Origin: Persicaria tinctoria
Lineage: Eukaryota; Streptophyta; Magnoliopsida; Caryophyllales; Polygonaceae
Direction of reading: 5' to 3'
DNA length: 64,000 bases
Assembly (NCBI GenBank): GCA_037127255.1
Contig: JBANSL010000004.1
Span: 30,899,967 to 30,963,966 of the forward strand
Positions 1 to 11,035 of this stretch are shown one piece after another (the stretch's first letter is position 1; each line of letters starts with the position of its first letter). The notes under the pieces are model-generated. The model worked only from the letters and a program-made list of their open reading frames with translations, ran no database searches and was not told the DNA's origin. A program made the position numbers and the translations under genes.

Positions 1-267
1 TGACATGTTAATTATTGTAAGAATGTTTCTTGCTTCCAAGTTTAATCATCACTGCAAGATAATTAAAGCTCTTGTGTTTAGGGGAGAGGATGTTTCCCCA
101 GGAATAAGAAAAGGTGCTCGAAATTTGAGATTACTTATCTCTGAACTATCAATATATATGTGACATTGAATTTGAGGTTTCTATTTTCCCCCCTTCTGTT
201 TTTAAGTAAGGGAGATAACATTATTTTGTTGATACAAGTTATGACCCATTTCCTTAAAATCTTGCAG

Positions 268-431
268 GCTCGTGTCTAAACGTCATCAAAAGGACTGTTA
301 AGTACCTCTGCCCGGCTGATGCCATCCCCCTTTATATAGACATTGATTTGAGCGAGTTGGATGTTGGCCAGAAATATGTAATGGGAGACCTCAAAGTTCA
401 TCTGGCCTTGAAGCTTGTAAAATCTAAAAGT
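268..431 (+). pseudogene. Exon fragment of an L25-type ribosomal protein (bL25/CTC domain)
   Basis: An acceptor-like AG at 266-267 opens a frame of about 55 codons. It reads CPADAIPLYIDIDLSELDVG, then GQKYVMGDLKVHLALKLV. This is the C-terminal beta domain of bacterial-type ribosomal protein L25 (TL5/CTC family) as found in plant organelle L25-like proteins, whose role is 5S rRNA binding in the large ribosomal subunit. The similarity stops at about 431, exactly where a 173-bp tandem array begins, and the frame ends at a TAG inside the first repeat (444-446). No further exons are seen downstream. Sequence 1-267 would be intron and starts with the same tgacatgtt motif found at 1.8-3.3 kb. It is therefore either the last visible exon of a gene cut off by the repeat or a captured fragment. 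The family call is firm by eye; functionality is doubtful. Confidence 0.72.
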
Positions 432-1576
432 GCTTGGTTTCGATAGAAAATTGTGTAAATTTGTCCAAAGAGCACCAAATCGAGTTCTGTAACTTCCTAT
501 AGCTTTCTAAAGATGTAATCAACCTTTTTCTTCATGAAAATTTGGCCAAACATGAGGTATGGATTATTTTTGGTGATGCTCTCATAGAAAAGAGAGGAAA
601 AAGTGGTCGGTTTCGATAGAAAATTGTGTAAATTTGTCCACAGAGCACCAAATCGAGTTCTGTAACTTCCTATAGCTTTATAAAGATGTAATCAACCTTT
701 TTTTTCATGCAAATTTGGCCAAAAATGAGGTATGAATTATTTTTGGTGCTGCTGTCATAGAAAAGAGAGGAAAAAGTGCTCCGTTTCGATAGAAAATTAT
801 GTAAATTTGTCCACAGAGCACCAAATCGAGTTCTGTAACTTCCTATAGCTTTAAAAAGATGTAATCAACCTTTTTATTCATGACAATTTGGCCAAAAATG
901 AGGTATGAATTATTTTTGGTGCTGTTGTCATAGAAAGGAGAGGAAAAATTGTTCGGTTTCGATAGAAAATTATGTAAATTTGTCCACAGAGCACCAAATC
1001 GAGTTATGTAACTTTCTATAGCTTTCTAAAGATGTAATCAACCTTTTTCTTCATGAAAATTTGTCCAAACATGAGGTATGGATTATTTTTGGTGCTGCTG
1101 TCACAGAAAAGAGAGTAAAAAGTGCTTGTTTCGATAGAAAATTGTGTAAATTTGTCCACAGAGCACCAAATCGAGTTCTGTAACTTCCTATAACTTTCTA
1201 AAGATGTAATTAGCCTTTTTCTTCATGAAAATTTGGCCAAAAATGAGGTATGAATTATTTTTGGTGCTGCTGTCATAGAAAAGAGAGGAAAAATTGCTCG
1301 GTTTCGATAGAAAATTATGTAAATTTGTCCACAGAGCACCAAATCGAGATCTGTAACTTTCTATAGCTTTCTAAAGATGTAATCAACCTTTTTCTTCATG
1401 AAAATTTGGCCAAACATGAGGCATGGATTATTTTTGGTGTTGCTGTCATAGAAAAGAGAGTAAAAAGTGCTCAGTTTCGATAGAAAATTGTGTAAATTTG
1501 TCCACAGAGCACCAAATCGACTTCTGTAACTCCCTATAGCTTTCTAAAGATGTAATCAGCCTTTTTCGTCATGAGT
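424..1576. repeat. 173-bp tandem repeat array, about 6.7 copies
   Basis: The landmark tttcgatag recurs at 438, 611, 784, 957, 1129, 1302 and 1475, a period of 173, 173, 173, 172, 173 and 173 bp. Each unit also carries accaaatcgag, cttcctatagcttt, gatgtaatcaacc and ggccaaa.atgaggtatg. Units differ at scattered positions. The last copy breaks off near 1576. A reverse-complement fragment of the same unit lies at 1919-1987. The period is in the size range of nucleosome-length plant satellites, but this is a short, local array. Confidence 0.95.
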
Positions 1577-1769
1577 AATCGGAATCTGGCTTTGATCCTT
1601 CGTTGATTGTCGAGCTGAGTTGTTATGTTTTCTGCTTATGATCTTATGAGCTCTCAAATTGTAATTGTAATCGTAATCTGCTTGCTGCCTGTTATCTTGG
1701 ATTGACAGTTGTTACATTGATATTTGGATTGCATATTGACAAAGCTAATATTCAGAAGAAGGAAGAGGA

Positions 1770-3330
1770 AAAGATAATATATTAACGTGTCATTCAAAGA
1801 CAATTTACATGACACGAACTGCTATTAACATGTCATTTAAATACGATGTACATGACATGAACTGCTATTTACTGGACATGTTTTAGGTTTTTCCTCTCTT
1901 TCGGGCTATGGTGACAAAGTTACACAATTTTCTATCGAAACCGAGCACTTTTTCCTCTCTTTTCTATTATAGCAGCACCAAAAATAAGCGATAACTCATA
2001 TTGAATTTACATGTCACCCATACCGGATTTACACGACACATAAAGTATTTTACTTGACACATTAATTTTTTTACTTGTCACATGAATTTCAAACATATTT
2101 TGTTCCTTTTTTATGATTCAGAATTCCTTCTGCTAGACTTTTTTTTTTGTGTGTGTGTAGAGAATTGACATGCCTAATGTATTGAAAATCATGTTTGGAT
2201 GAACTTTAACATTATGAAGCTTGGTATTTTATTGAATTTAGATTTTGGCTTAAGTTTTAGTAAAAGCGAATGATGTACTGCTTAAAATAACATGATAGGT
2301 AATGATATTAACATGACATGTTATAACCTTTAACATGACAGGTTATTTGCTGATCTGCAATCTATAAGCTTATTCGGTAAAAAATAGACATTGTTCGAGT
2401 TAAAGTAGGCATGTGAAGTGACGTAGGTGACATGTCAAACCTATTACCTCTCATGTGAAGTGACGTAGGTGACATGTTAAACCTTGGATGATTTCCGGGG
2501 TAAGTCTGCTCACTCTGACTTTCATGTGAAGTGACGTAGGTGACATGTCAAACCTATTACATGTCATGTTAAAACCCCATGTGTGTGATCATGTTAAAAC
2601 CCATTTTGTATGGAAATGAGGGAATTAGGATTCGTGCTTGATACATGTGTGTGATCATTGTTTGTGATGCCAAGAAACTCTTTTATTGATGGTTAAATAA
2701 GTGATAAGATTCACTTCTACATCTAGAAGGTGGTGTGGGAGGAGATTGTGAGCCAGAACAAGCTTACAGCTACAAAACTGGAGCAGGTCGTGGACACACT
2801 GTTGGCGTTAGACGGGATAGATAAGACGAATGCATATAGGATCGTTCCACGTTAATATATTGATTTGGCATGTTCATTGCAGTTCATGTCATGTACATCG
2901 TATTTGAATGACATTTTAATAGCAGTTCATGTCATGTATGCAGGACTTCCTTTGACCGACCTGATGTACCAATTGAGGAGAATTATGTATTAAACATCAA
3001 CATTATAGTAACATTCATTTTCATTGGTTCTACTCAATCTGAAACCCTTAGACTCTAGGTAACGAGGGTATGCTTTTCAAACCAATGACCTAATTTGGCC
3101 TTTCATTTGCACACATAGCAAGTTATTGTTTCAAAACTTCCAAGTTTATTCATGTCTTAAATTGCATTACAGAAACACCATCAATCAAACTTGAATCAAA
3201 AGGGTAATGATACAAACTCACACATCTACAAGTTTCATTTTTGAAATTTGCCATGGCAAGTTAGCATAGGGATTGCTATTAACATGTCATTCAAATACGA
3301 TGTACATGACATGAACTGTTATTAACATGT
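1770..3330. repeat. Region with dispersed ACATGTCA/TGACATGT motifs in both orientations
   Basis: The motif acatgtca, its complement and one-base variants recur at about 1786-1880, 2019-2092, 2295-2345, 2410-2580, 2868-2937 and 3265-3330. A longer unit (ttaacatgtcattcaaatac, then gatgtacatgacatgaactg) occurs in direct orientation near 1825 and 3285 and inverted near 2880-2935. A 36-bp unit starting catgtgaagtgacgtaggtg is repeated at 2410, 2452 and 2523. The window also opens with tgacatgtt. No open frame is convincing. It looks like the non-coding part of a mobile element whose ends I could not define. Confidence 0.7.
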
Positions 3331-3339
3331 CTCTTCCGG

Positions 3340-3850
3340 GTGCCGATTCTGGCATGCGACGTTGATCCATTTCTTGGCGTCGAACTGTCATATGAGAATG
3401 CTCCTAGATCCACTATCATCTTTACAAGCTTTCGCCTGATTTTGTCACTAGCTAACTTATTAGCTCGTTGCTTGGATTCAAAGTCTTCCCAAAGTTGCTT
3501 TATGGGCTTAAGATGAACCTTTGTATAGTATGTTTCAAGGGCTTAAGATGAACCTTTGTATAGTATGTTTCGCATAAATTTTGAAGTGCCATTAATACCT
3601 TCCGATTAGATAAAGCATCAGTTAGGCGAGGTTGAACCATATCATCCAGCCTATCTTTTAGGATCTCAAGCTACTTCCTCACATTTGCAAATTATGCAAC
3701 CTGAAAACGCCCAACTTTTCCTCAACAAATGCACTAAACTTATAATAGTGTGCACATGTAAAGTCTTCTATGCAGCTTCCATTCTATGTTTGACAGTATC
3801 TACTTTAGTTAGAGCAGTTATTGATTCAACTGCTGAACTTTCTGCCTATT
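3340..3850 (-). pseudogene. Rearranged fragments of COG7 (conserved oligomeric Golgi complex subunit 7)
   Basis: Read on the - strand from 3843 downwards, the pieces are SSAVESITALTKVDTVKHRM (3843-3772), FANVRK-stop-LEILKDRLDD with MVQPRLTDALSNRKV (3693-3597), and YYTKVHLKPIKQLWEDFESK with QRANKLASDK (about 3570-3430). Then comes a start codon at 3419 with MIVDLGAFSYDS, a frameshift, and FDAKKWINVACQNRH. All match plant COG7, a tether of retrograde Golgi vesicles. The order is wrong: the protein N-terminus (MIVDLGAFS) comes last. There are an in-frame TAG where CAG is expected, frameshifts, and a 31-bp direct duplication (gggcttaagatgaacctttg at 3507 and 3540). This is a captured or shuffled gene fragment and not an active gene. 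Confidence 0.8.
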
Positions 3851-4299
3851 TATAAAACAAGAAACCACCTACATAATCAATTTTCAGCATACAATATTGT
3901 TCATCACACCACCAAAAACAAATCCTATAAATTCAAGGTCTATTCATAAAATTTACAATACATAGCTAGGCATAAAAAGACCATGAACCCTCAGATTTTC
4001 TAAAAAGCAACAATTCTTAAATCATAAAATACATTGCCATTGATCAAATCCATTCAATGAATGAGCAAATAACTTCAACCCAGAAGAAACATGGAATTGA
4101 ACACTAGCTTTGGTTACTATTACCTCAAATAAGTCCACTGATTTTTCAAGGGGGTTTGCAGTTAGATTTACAGAATTGAATAACCAACAAGCAACAACAA
4201 CCACCTCAAAATTCAAAATAAAAGGAACACATTCTCAATCCGCCATAAACAATATCAACCAGCAACCCTAACACCAGATTAGATATGAAGTTGCGTTAG

Positions 4300-4830
4300 T
4301 ACCTTTTTGACCCTGAGTAGGATGGAGGAGACGAAAGAGCGGAGAGACGAGGCGTCATCGCGGAGGCTTTCAAATACGAGTGGATGCGAGGGTGAGCGAT
4401 GGGGATCCAGGAGCACGGTGCCGATCGGCGCCTCCATTGCTCAAATAAGGTGAACGACGGGGATCCAGGAGCACGGTTGCGGCTGAGGGAGAGGTCGCGG
4501 AGGGCCCCGATCGGAACCCTAGCCGCCGCCCTTGACCCCCTTCCTTCTCCCTTCTTGTGGTTGCCTCAACCATGGCACCCGAGCTCGCCGGAGCGCCCCC
4601 TCCACTTTGTCCCTCTCTCAGTCTCTCCCTCGCGTCCGCCATTGGAGAAGAACGTGTCTTCTTCCTCTATTTCCCCAACGCTCTTTCTTTTATTTTTCCT
4701 TTTTTTTTCCCTCTTTTCTCCCTCAATTACTGGCTATCGGTCGCACCTTGAACCGGATATCCGAAATTGTGCAAATCTTTTCCGGATGGGGTTATACGTG
4801 AAAAGTTTGCATCCAAAAGGGTTATTTTAG
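4300..4830. other. GC-rich stretch without a recognisable product
   Basis: Overlapping open frames on both strands (143 codons +, 90 codons -) arise from GC-rich, pyrimidine-biased sequence. The string gggatccaggagcacggt is repeated at 4399 and 4460. None of the translations shows a known domain. The composition (Ser/Pro/Leu-rich on +) resembles a plant 5' UTR or promoter-proximal region, possibly captured with the neighbouring COG7 pieces on the - strand. I see no support for a gene. Confidence 0.3.
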
Positions 4831-4973
4831 CAAAAGGGCCCTAAAAAAATCTTAAAACAAGTATAAACATAAATAATTTATTTTGTTTAGCTCAGTTCAC
4901 AGGTATGACAGTGATAGGGAGTGCCAATCCCCGCTTATGATTCTTGATGATGGATCCTTAGTACTATAAGGAT

Positions 4974-5866
4974 TAGACTTGTCAAACGGGTTATTCGGGT
5001 CGGGTAACTTCGGGTCCCGAGTAATACGGGTTTGACCGGGTTTTCGGGTTATTTCGGGTTGGTCAATTTTTTCTTTTTTAAATTAAAAAAAATCATGATT
5101 TGATAATTTTGAGATAAATTTAAAATTCTAAAGTTAAAGACATTGTTCATAAGTTTTGGTGCTTGTAATTATATACTATATTTAATCTAAAATATTTGAT
5201 TTTTATTATTTCTCGTAAGTTTTAATAAAATATAATAATATATAAATATCAAAATTTTAAATAATTTTTTAAAAATAATTTTATTAAAAATTTGAAATTT
5301 TATATATTATTATATTTTATTTAAAAACATTTGATTTTCATTATTTCTCATATTTTTTAATAAAATGTAATAATATATAAAATATCAAATTTTCAAATAA
5401 TTTTTTTAAAATAATTTCATGCAATTATTAATAAGCATAGAATTTTTTAATATTTTAATCTTTTTTAGAATTTTTATCTTCTTAAAAAAGTCTTTTGAAA
5501 AATAAAAAATCAAATACTATCGATTGAACGGAGTATTACACAATACAAATAAATATAAAAGTTGATTTGAAAATGAAAGATCAAGTGATTGTAATTATAA
5601 AATGTAATAAATTGGAATCTCCATAAAAAAAAATTAATCATATATAATTATAAATCAATCGGGTCATCAGGTCAAATGGGTAAATTGGGTCAAAATTACC
5701 GGGTCAATCGGGTCACCGGGTCGAAACCCAGATTACTCAGAAAATGTTCGGGTTTTCGGGTTCGGGATGGAAAAAAATTTCAGGTTGAAATTCCTGGGTT
5801 CGAGTTGAAAATTTTTCGGGCGTTCGGGTCGGGTTAACCGGGTCGAGTTGTGTTTTTACAGGTTTA
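4974..5866. mobile_element. Non-autonomous hAT-type element (893 bp) with 8-bp target duplication
   Basis: The ends are TAGACTTGTCAAAC on the left and, reverse complemented, TAAACCTGTAAAAAC on the right. They are flanked by a perfect 8-bp direct repeat ATAAGGAT (4966-4973 and 5867-5874). The 8-bp duplication and a T(A/G)..TGTCAAA-like terminus are typical of hAT elements. Inside, both subterminal regions are full of gggtcgggt-type repeats around an AT-rich core. There is no transposase frame. Confidence 0.85.
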
Positions 5867-5874
5867 ATAAGGAT

Positions 5875-6226
5875 ACTTTATTTTCTTCGGCCTAGTTCAC
5901 AAAAATAATTTGTTTTCTTCGGCCCAATTCACATGTATCCATCTTTTCGATAAAGGACTTCTCCATGACAACCGAAGATTTTGAAAAACAACATGGTGAA
6001 GAGTATATGCAAAATGTTATGTTAGTGAAAAATTGACGTAGTCGAGTATTTTATTGGGGCGTCAAACTTGATTAAAAATATCATAAAAAAAACCTGAACA
6101 CAGTTTAGAAAAAACACTTGTTTAGTTTTATTATAAAGTTATTGACTATTAAAATTCATTTATTTATGTATGTTAGGTCTCATTATATCTAATTCGTGTT
6201 TAAAAATACGAAAATTAAAATGATTA
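5875..6226. other. AT-rich intergenic stretch, nothing recognised
   Basis: No coding signal, RNA gene or repeat with a second copy is seen here. If the 6235-31816 element were removed, this sequence would join directly to 31825, so it would be the distal part of the original RNR1 upstream region. Confidence 0.4.
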
Positions 6227-6279
6227 TAAGGATAGGGTCACCCTATATACACCGCAAATCCACGATTAGCGCTGTTAAT

Positions 6280-6484
6280 GAAACGTCGAATGTGACGTTG
6301 TAAAAACGTTGGATTTCACGTTGTCATTTGTCCTACACAACGTTGTGATTTGAAGGAAGCTGGGCGGGTCGGACACTTTAGCAACGTCTAATTCGACGTT
6401 GCTAAAGTGGGCCTCGTCGGGCTAGATAGCAACGTTCAATAAAACGTTGCAATATGAAGACAACGTAACGTTAAGTCTGACGTT
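6280..6484. repeat. CAACGT-N8-ACGTTG array 1 (left terminus)
   Basis: Twelve ACGT cores lie in about 205 bp, most arranged as inverted pairs such as CAACGT-ctaattcg-ACGTTG and CAACGT-tcaataaa-ACGTTG with an 8-bp spacer. It lies just inside the left end of the 6235-31816 element and downstream of the B3 gene's stop codon. Confidence 0.9.
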
Positions 6485-7021
6485 TGTACCAGCAGCACTT
6501 GGATCAACTTTGAAGTTCTATTATCTTTGTTTTTGTTGGGTAGGATGTTGGCGAAAACTTAGTGCGTTTTTCCCCTCGCGGAGGGTTTTCAAATATGATT
6601 TGTGGTTATTTCAGGGAAAAAAACGTTACATGAAAACGTTTAGACTGCCTCATTTTTCATATTAATGATAGAAGATTACAGCAAACATAACTTAGTTAAG
6701 AAGTTTTTCCGGGTCACTGTCATGTCACACCTTAGAGGAAATCATTGTTGTTCTCTTCCTCTGATGGTGAAACATTCTCCGGCGGCATTACGACGACCCG
6801 GAAGCGAGCGTTGCCTAAGTAGCTAAACATCAAACCCGCGCCTACCCGCACGCCACGCGATCTCGCGAGCCAGAGTGCCCCGGAGCTGTTGCGCTCTACC
6901 CGGATGCTGGTGCCTCTCCTCTGTGGCCCATTAGTCAACGTTATTCTTTCTACGCCCCTGTTGTTGCAGGAGTTGGTCAAGTATTGAAATAGATGTAAAA
7001 TATAGTTCAGATAGACTCCCC

Positions 7022-9037
7022 TGTCTTAGCAAATAAATACAAGACTTCCTCCCGTTGTAGTAAGAGAAAAGTCAGGATCGAATCCACGGGGAAGCACGTC
7101 AGCAGTTCTTAGGTAGCTGTAAATTCTCACAAAGGCAGCAGAAAGACAGAAACAAAAGCAAGAAAAGAAACAAATAAACCCGGCAAGGGCAACTAAAACA
7201 AAAGCAAAGAACAAAGCAAGAAATAAAGCAAAGGAAGTAAAGAACAAAGCAAAACAGAAGCAAATCAACTCGACCTAGACGAAGCCCTCCTCGAGATCGA
7301 CCAGATCTCCTCTATGTCGAGTAAAAACAGTAAAAGACAGAAACATTAAAATCGAAAAAAACAGAAGAATCACAACTCGACTAAGACAACCCCTCCTCGA
7401 CCTCGACAAGACACTCCTCGAGGTCGACAAAGCTTCGTCTAGATCGACAAGAAACAGAAAATGTAAATTTGCAGATTTTCGACAGAATTCAGAAATTCGA
7501 CAGAAATAAACTCAATATGCTAAAAGACCTCCAAGGCCAGGGTTTCAACACCACAACGGTAACCATGCAAAGTAACATATAAAGGCATAAAAGATCATGC
7601 TTTCCATCAAATAACTTTCGTCATTAACAACTAGGCATATAGAGGCTCTCGCATAAACCCTAATTGTTACTAACCCTTTTCACATAATTAATCCAAGTTG
7701 CATTAAGATCACTTTCGCTTCAATAACACAAACAAGGATCACCTTCAACTCTCGCAAAAGAATCATGTTCATAGGGAAAGAAGATAAATTGCACAAAAGA
7801 TCTGACCTTTATCGCATTGCCTCACATGGCCACCGTCGGGCTCACCCCAGCCCTAGAAGTGGGTGGACTACTCACGCCTCATTGCAATCGCAGACATTGA
7901 TTGATGAAAAGAAACTTGCATAAAATAAACTCCAACTTACAACCTCTCTTTATGTAACTAACTAATTGTCTCTGAAATTGAATTGTGATGGAATGAATAA
8001 AACTGAGCCCCCTAGGGCCTTATTTATAGGCTTCTTTCCCTAGCTATTCTAGGAAAGAAGATATCTATCTCTATCTAAAATTATATCTAAAACTTGAAAA
8101 GATAAATAAATGTTTTAAGGAAATAAATCCATAAGGAAAAGATAAAACTAAATAGGGTAAGTCTTCATGTCTTGATAGATCTCCTTCCATAGATAGACTT
8201 TGATCAACTTTGGATAGATCTTCGGCCATTCTCGGATTCCTTCACGCCCAAGTAAATCTAAACCGAGTAGGACTTGTCACGATGAAGCGTTTCTGGAAAT
8301 TGGGTCTACTCGACCTCGACCACGGCCTTGTCGATCTCGAGTAGCCCTCGTCTGTCTCTAGTAGCCCTCGTCTGTCTCGAGTAGCCGGTGCTTGACAAGG
8401 CTCGAACATGGCTCGCTGGTGCTCGTCGATCTCGAGTAGCCCTACTCTGTCTCGAGTAGAGGTGGTCTGCGTCTTCGGCTTCTCGGCTCGGCACAGCTCG
8501 TCGACTCCGGACATGGCTCGTCGATCTCGACCAAGTCTACTCGAGATCGAGTAGGGTTCCGGGAGTCGGGTTGTCTCTGACTCAGTGTCCTCGATCAGCT
8601 CTGCTCGACCAGGGCTCGTCGAGATCGAGTAGAGGCTTGTCGATCTCGAGTAGAGTTCTCTCAGCTTTCTATTCTGTTCTTGAAACGCACTTTCCCGAGT
8701 CCTCGTTTGTCGGATTGACGCATATGACCATGCGTTGGAAAGCTCTTTCCGAGGGCTACAACTCTCATGAAGACATCAAAGCTTGATTGAGAACGAAGAA
8801 TGGTGAAAAATGGCCTTTTCTCCAGCTGCACCATTCTTGGCTTCTCCATGAGTTTCCTTTAAGCTCCAAAGTGCGTCCGATTTTTGCGAAATATAACCAA
8901 AACTTGTGTAGACCTCCATATATTGCAAATAAGTGTAAACTACACAGATTCTGTATTGTTCTAACCCAAATGTATGAAATGCGTGCAGAAATCGATATAA
9001 AAGTAAGTGTAAAACATTGCAAATTAGGCTCACAACA
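7022..9037 (-). repeat. Full-length LTR of the 7022-12155 element
   Basis: 2016 bp with TG...CA termini. It contains two clusters of TCGA-rich motifs (7270-7450 and 8290-8660; for example gtcgatctcgagtag and its variants) that create spurious open frames on both strands. The stretch 7045-7090 (gatcgaatccacgggga) resembles the gtcgatcccacagggaa at 28808, a short motif recurring in two otherwise different LTRs here. Confidence 0.78.
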
Positions 9038-10648
9038 AACACCCCATACTTAAGCTTGCTTGTCCTCAAGCAATACTTTTAATTGTCATTCAGGGGAAGA
9101 ATTCAAACTCTCAACATCTTAGATTCATTTTCATATAACCCTGCAGTCAATTACCATCATCGAAAAGGTACTAGTGTCACAGATCCATGCATGTGCAATT
9201 ATACAAAAGCAACAATTACTCACAAAAGGAGGGTTTTGCAAAAACATTCATAAGTGACAAAGCATTGATAATCAAGAAGACTTTAATTTAAGTTCAATAA
9301 GGAGTAGATTGGTAAAAGGCTAAAAGGTGGGCAATTTCTGGCAATGTGGTGCTATGATCCGGGGAAATGGAGTATTTTCCAAATTGAATTTCCACATTCC
9401 TTCTTTCATTTGATTCATCACCTTTCATAATGCTTTTATTCATAATAATGCTTTTACCCCTCTAACCTCAGCACTGCCTTCTCGCGAGTCGCAAACATGG
9501 GTGTCATGAATGACCCCGGATACTTAGTGCTTTGGACTCTTCACAATGTGTCCCATCTCTCCAAACTATTATCTCAGAGAGCAGGGTCAATCTACCTTTA
9601 TCTCCTGAGGTGATTGGATTTTCTTTCACTCATTAAATTTTCCATATATTTCAAACAATTTCCTTCCAAACTCCAATAATGATAATAACAAAACTCCATA
9701 TAACATCTCCATAATGTAACATCATTCTCAACATAATCCCCGGATAAGGTAAAGAATGGCAATTTATTTAGGTTATGTGGAGCAAATATGAAATAAGGCA
9801 TATTATGGCTTTTGTGTAATGCATAAGCATAGGTAAGGTTAGGAATAAACAATGAGCATTATATGGAAATATAAAGTCCTCCATCATCTTATCATGCAAC
9901 ATGTCAAAAGCAACTTCAAATTTTACCTCCTTTCATGGTTTTCAAGAAACTAATGCACTTCATTGTAACTTCCCTTTACTAGGCAATTTCATGCTATATC
10001 TCTAATGAATCCAATTTTGCATCGTCGAGTTCAATATAACTTCCATGACATTATTCAAAAATTTCAATGGGGGTCATTTTTCTCAATTTTTTTGGAAAAC
10101 ATGCATATAAGCACATAAGTCAATAATGCATTCCAAAAATAGCCATGTAGCAATTCTTAAGAAATAATGCACAAGTATGTCAAATATGATCAATATGCAT
10201 AAAGTAAGCCCTTCCCCCACCCCATACTTAAACATTACAGTGTCCTCACTGTATAAAAAAACAAGGGTAAAGAAAGAAACTCACAAGACAGGTGTGCGGA
10301 TCGTCGAAAATCGAGTGAAGAAGTGCTGCAGTGCTTGTCGATCTCGACAATTCTAGTCGATCTCGAGAACTTATCGATGTCGACAACATCTCTTCGACAT
10401 CGAGTAACTTGGCTGCCTCCAGGGTGATCTTCTCGACAGAGGCTAACTCGATGTGGTTTTGTCGACGTCGAGTTCTTTTCCTCATGTCGACAAGACTGTA
10501 GCCATTCCTGCAAGATTCGATAGAAAAAATATCCACAATAGTATAACCCTAAAAAACAAACAAACAATGTCCAAAAAGTCCCAAAATAAAAAGTCTATTT
10601 ACAAGCTCTAGATTTTATAGTCGCTAGGCCGACTTTCTCCATTTAGCA

Positions 10649-11035
10649 TTAGCCTGGCTCATCTTTGTCCGGAGGTATAGGTGGATCTGGTGGTTCCTCC
10701 GGTGGTGGGAAGCTTGGAATGTCATCCGGGGGCATCATGTGAAGAAGCTTAAACCTCCCCGAGTGAATGCTCCATGACTTCACCCATCCATCTTCATGTG
10801 TTCCAGCTGGCATGCATAAAGGAATATATAAAGGAAATTTGCATACCTCATCATCATACCTCTTCTGCTTTATTGGTTGATTTGTTTGCACATCTCCACT
10901 ACAGCAAACCGGTGGAGTTGGAAGAGATGCTTCCACCTTATCTTGTGGAGCTTCATACCACTTTGCGAGGACCCCATACTTGAATATGAAAATCGGTTGC
11001 TCAAAATCGTCGGGGATAGCCTTCACCTCATAAAG
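10649..11035 (-). pseudogene. Truncated retrotransposon ORF of unknown function
   Basis: A - strand frame of about 129 codons ends in a proline/acidic tail (PPDDIPSFPPPEEPPDPP). It contains KRYDDEVCKFPLYIPLCMPA and GWVKSWSIHSGRFKLLHMMP. Its start was lost in the deletion that fused the internal region to the right LTR: the first codons of the open frame, 11053-11036, are LTR sequence. I do not recognise a family. It shares orientation with the inferred direction of the element and may be the tail of a gag-region protein. Confidence 0.4.

Noticed and set aside
268..446. Functional ribosomal protein L25 gene
   Set aside because: Only one exon is visible and the frame runs into the 173-bp repeat and a stop; upstream exons would lie outside the window, so function cannot be supported.
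4399..4830. 143-codon + strand frame
   Set aside because: GC-rich, no conserved motif, overlapping frames on both strands; composition of a 5' UTR and not of a protein.
6280..6484. ACGT-rich arrays considered as a CRISPR-like repeat array
   Set aside because: Plant nuclear context, units are palindromic dyads with variable spacing between dyads, no constant repeat-spacer structure and no cas genes.
8242..8514. Frames rich in SRSTRPWSRSS and TRDRR in the LTR at 7022-9037 and its copy at 11360-11632
   Set aside because: They result from repeated TCGA-rich motifs; open frames exist in several frames and both copies are LTR sequence.
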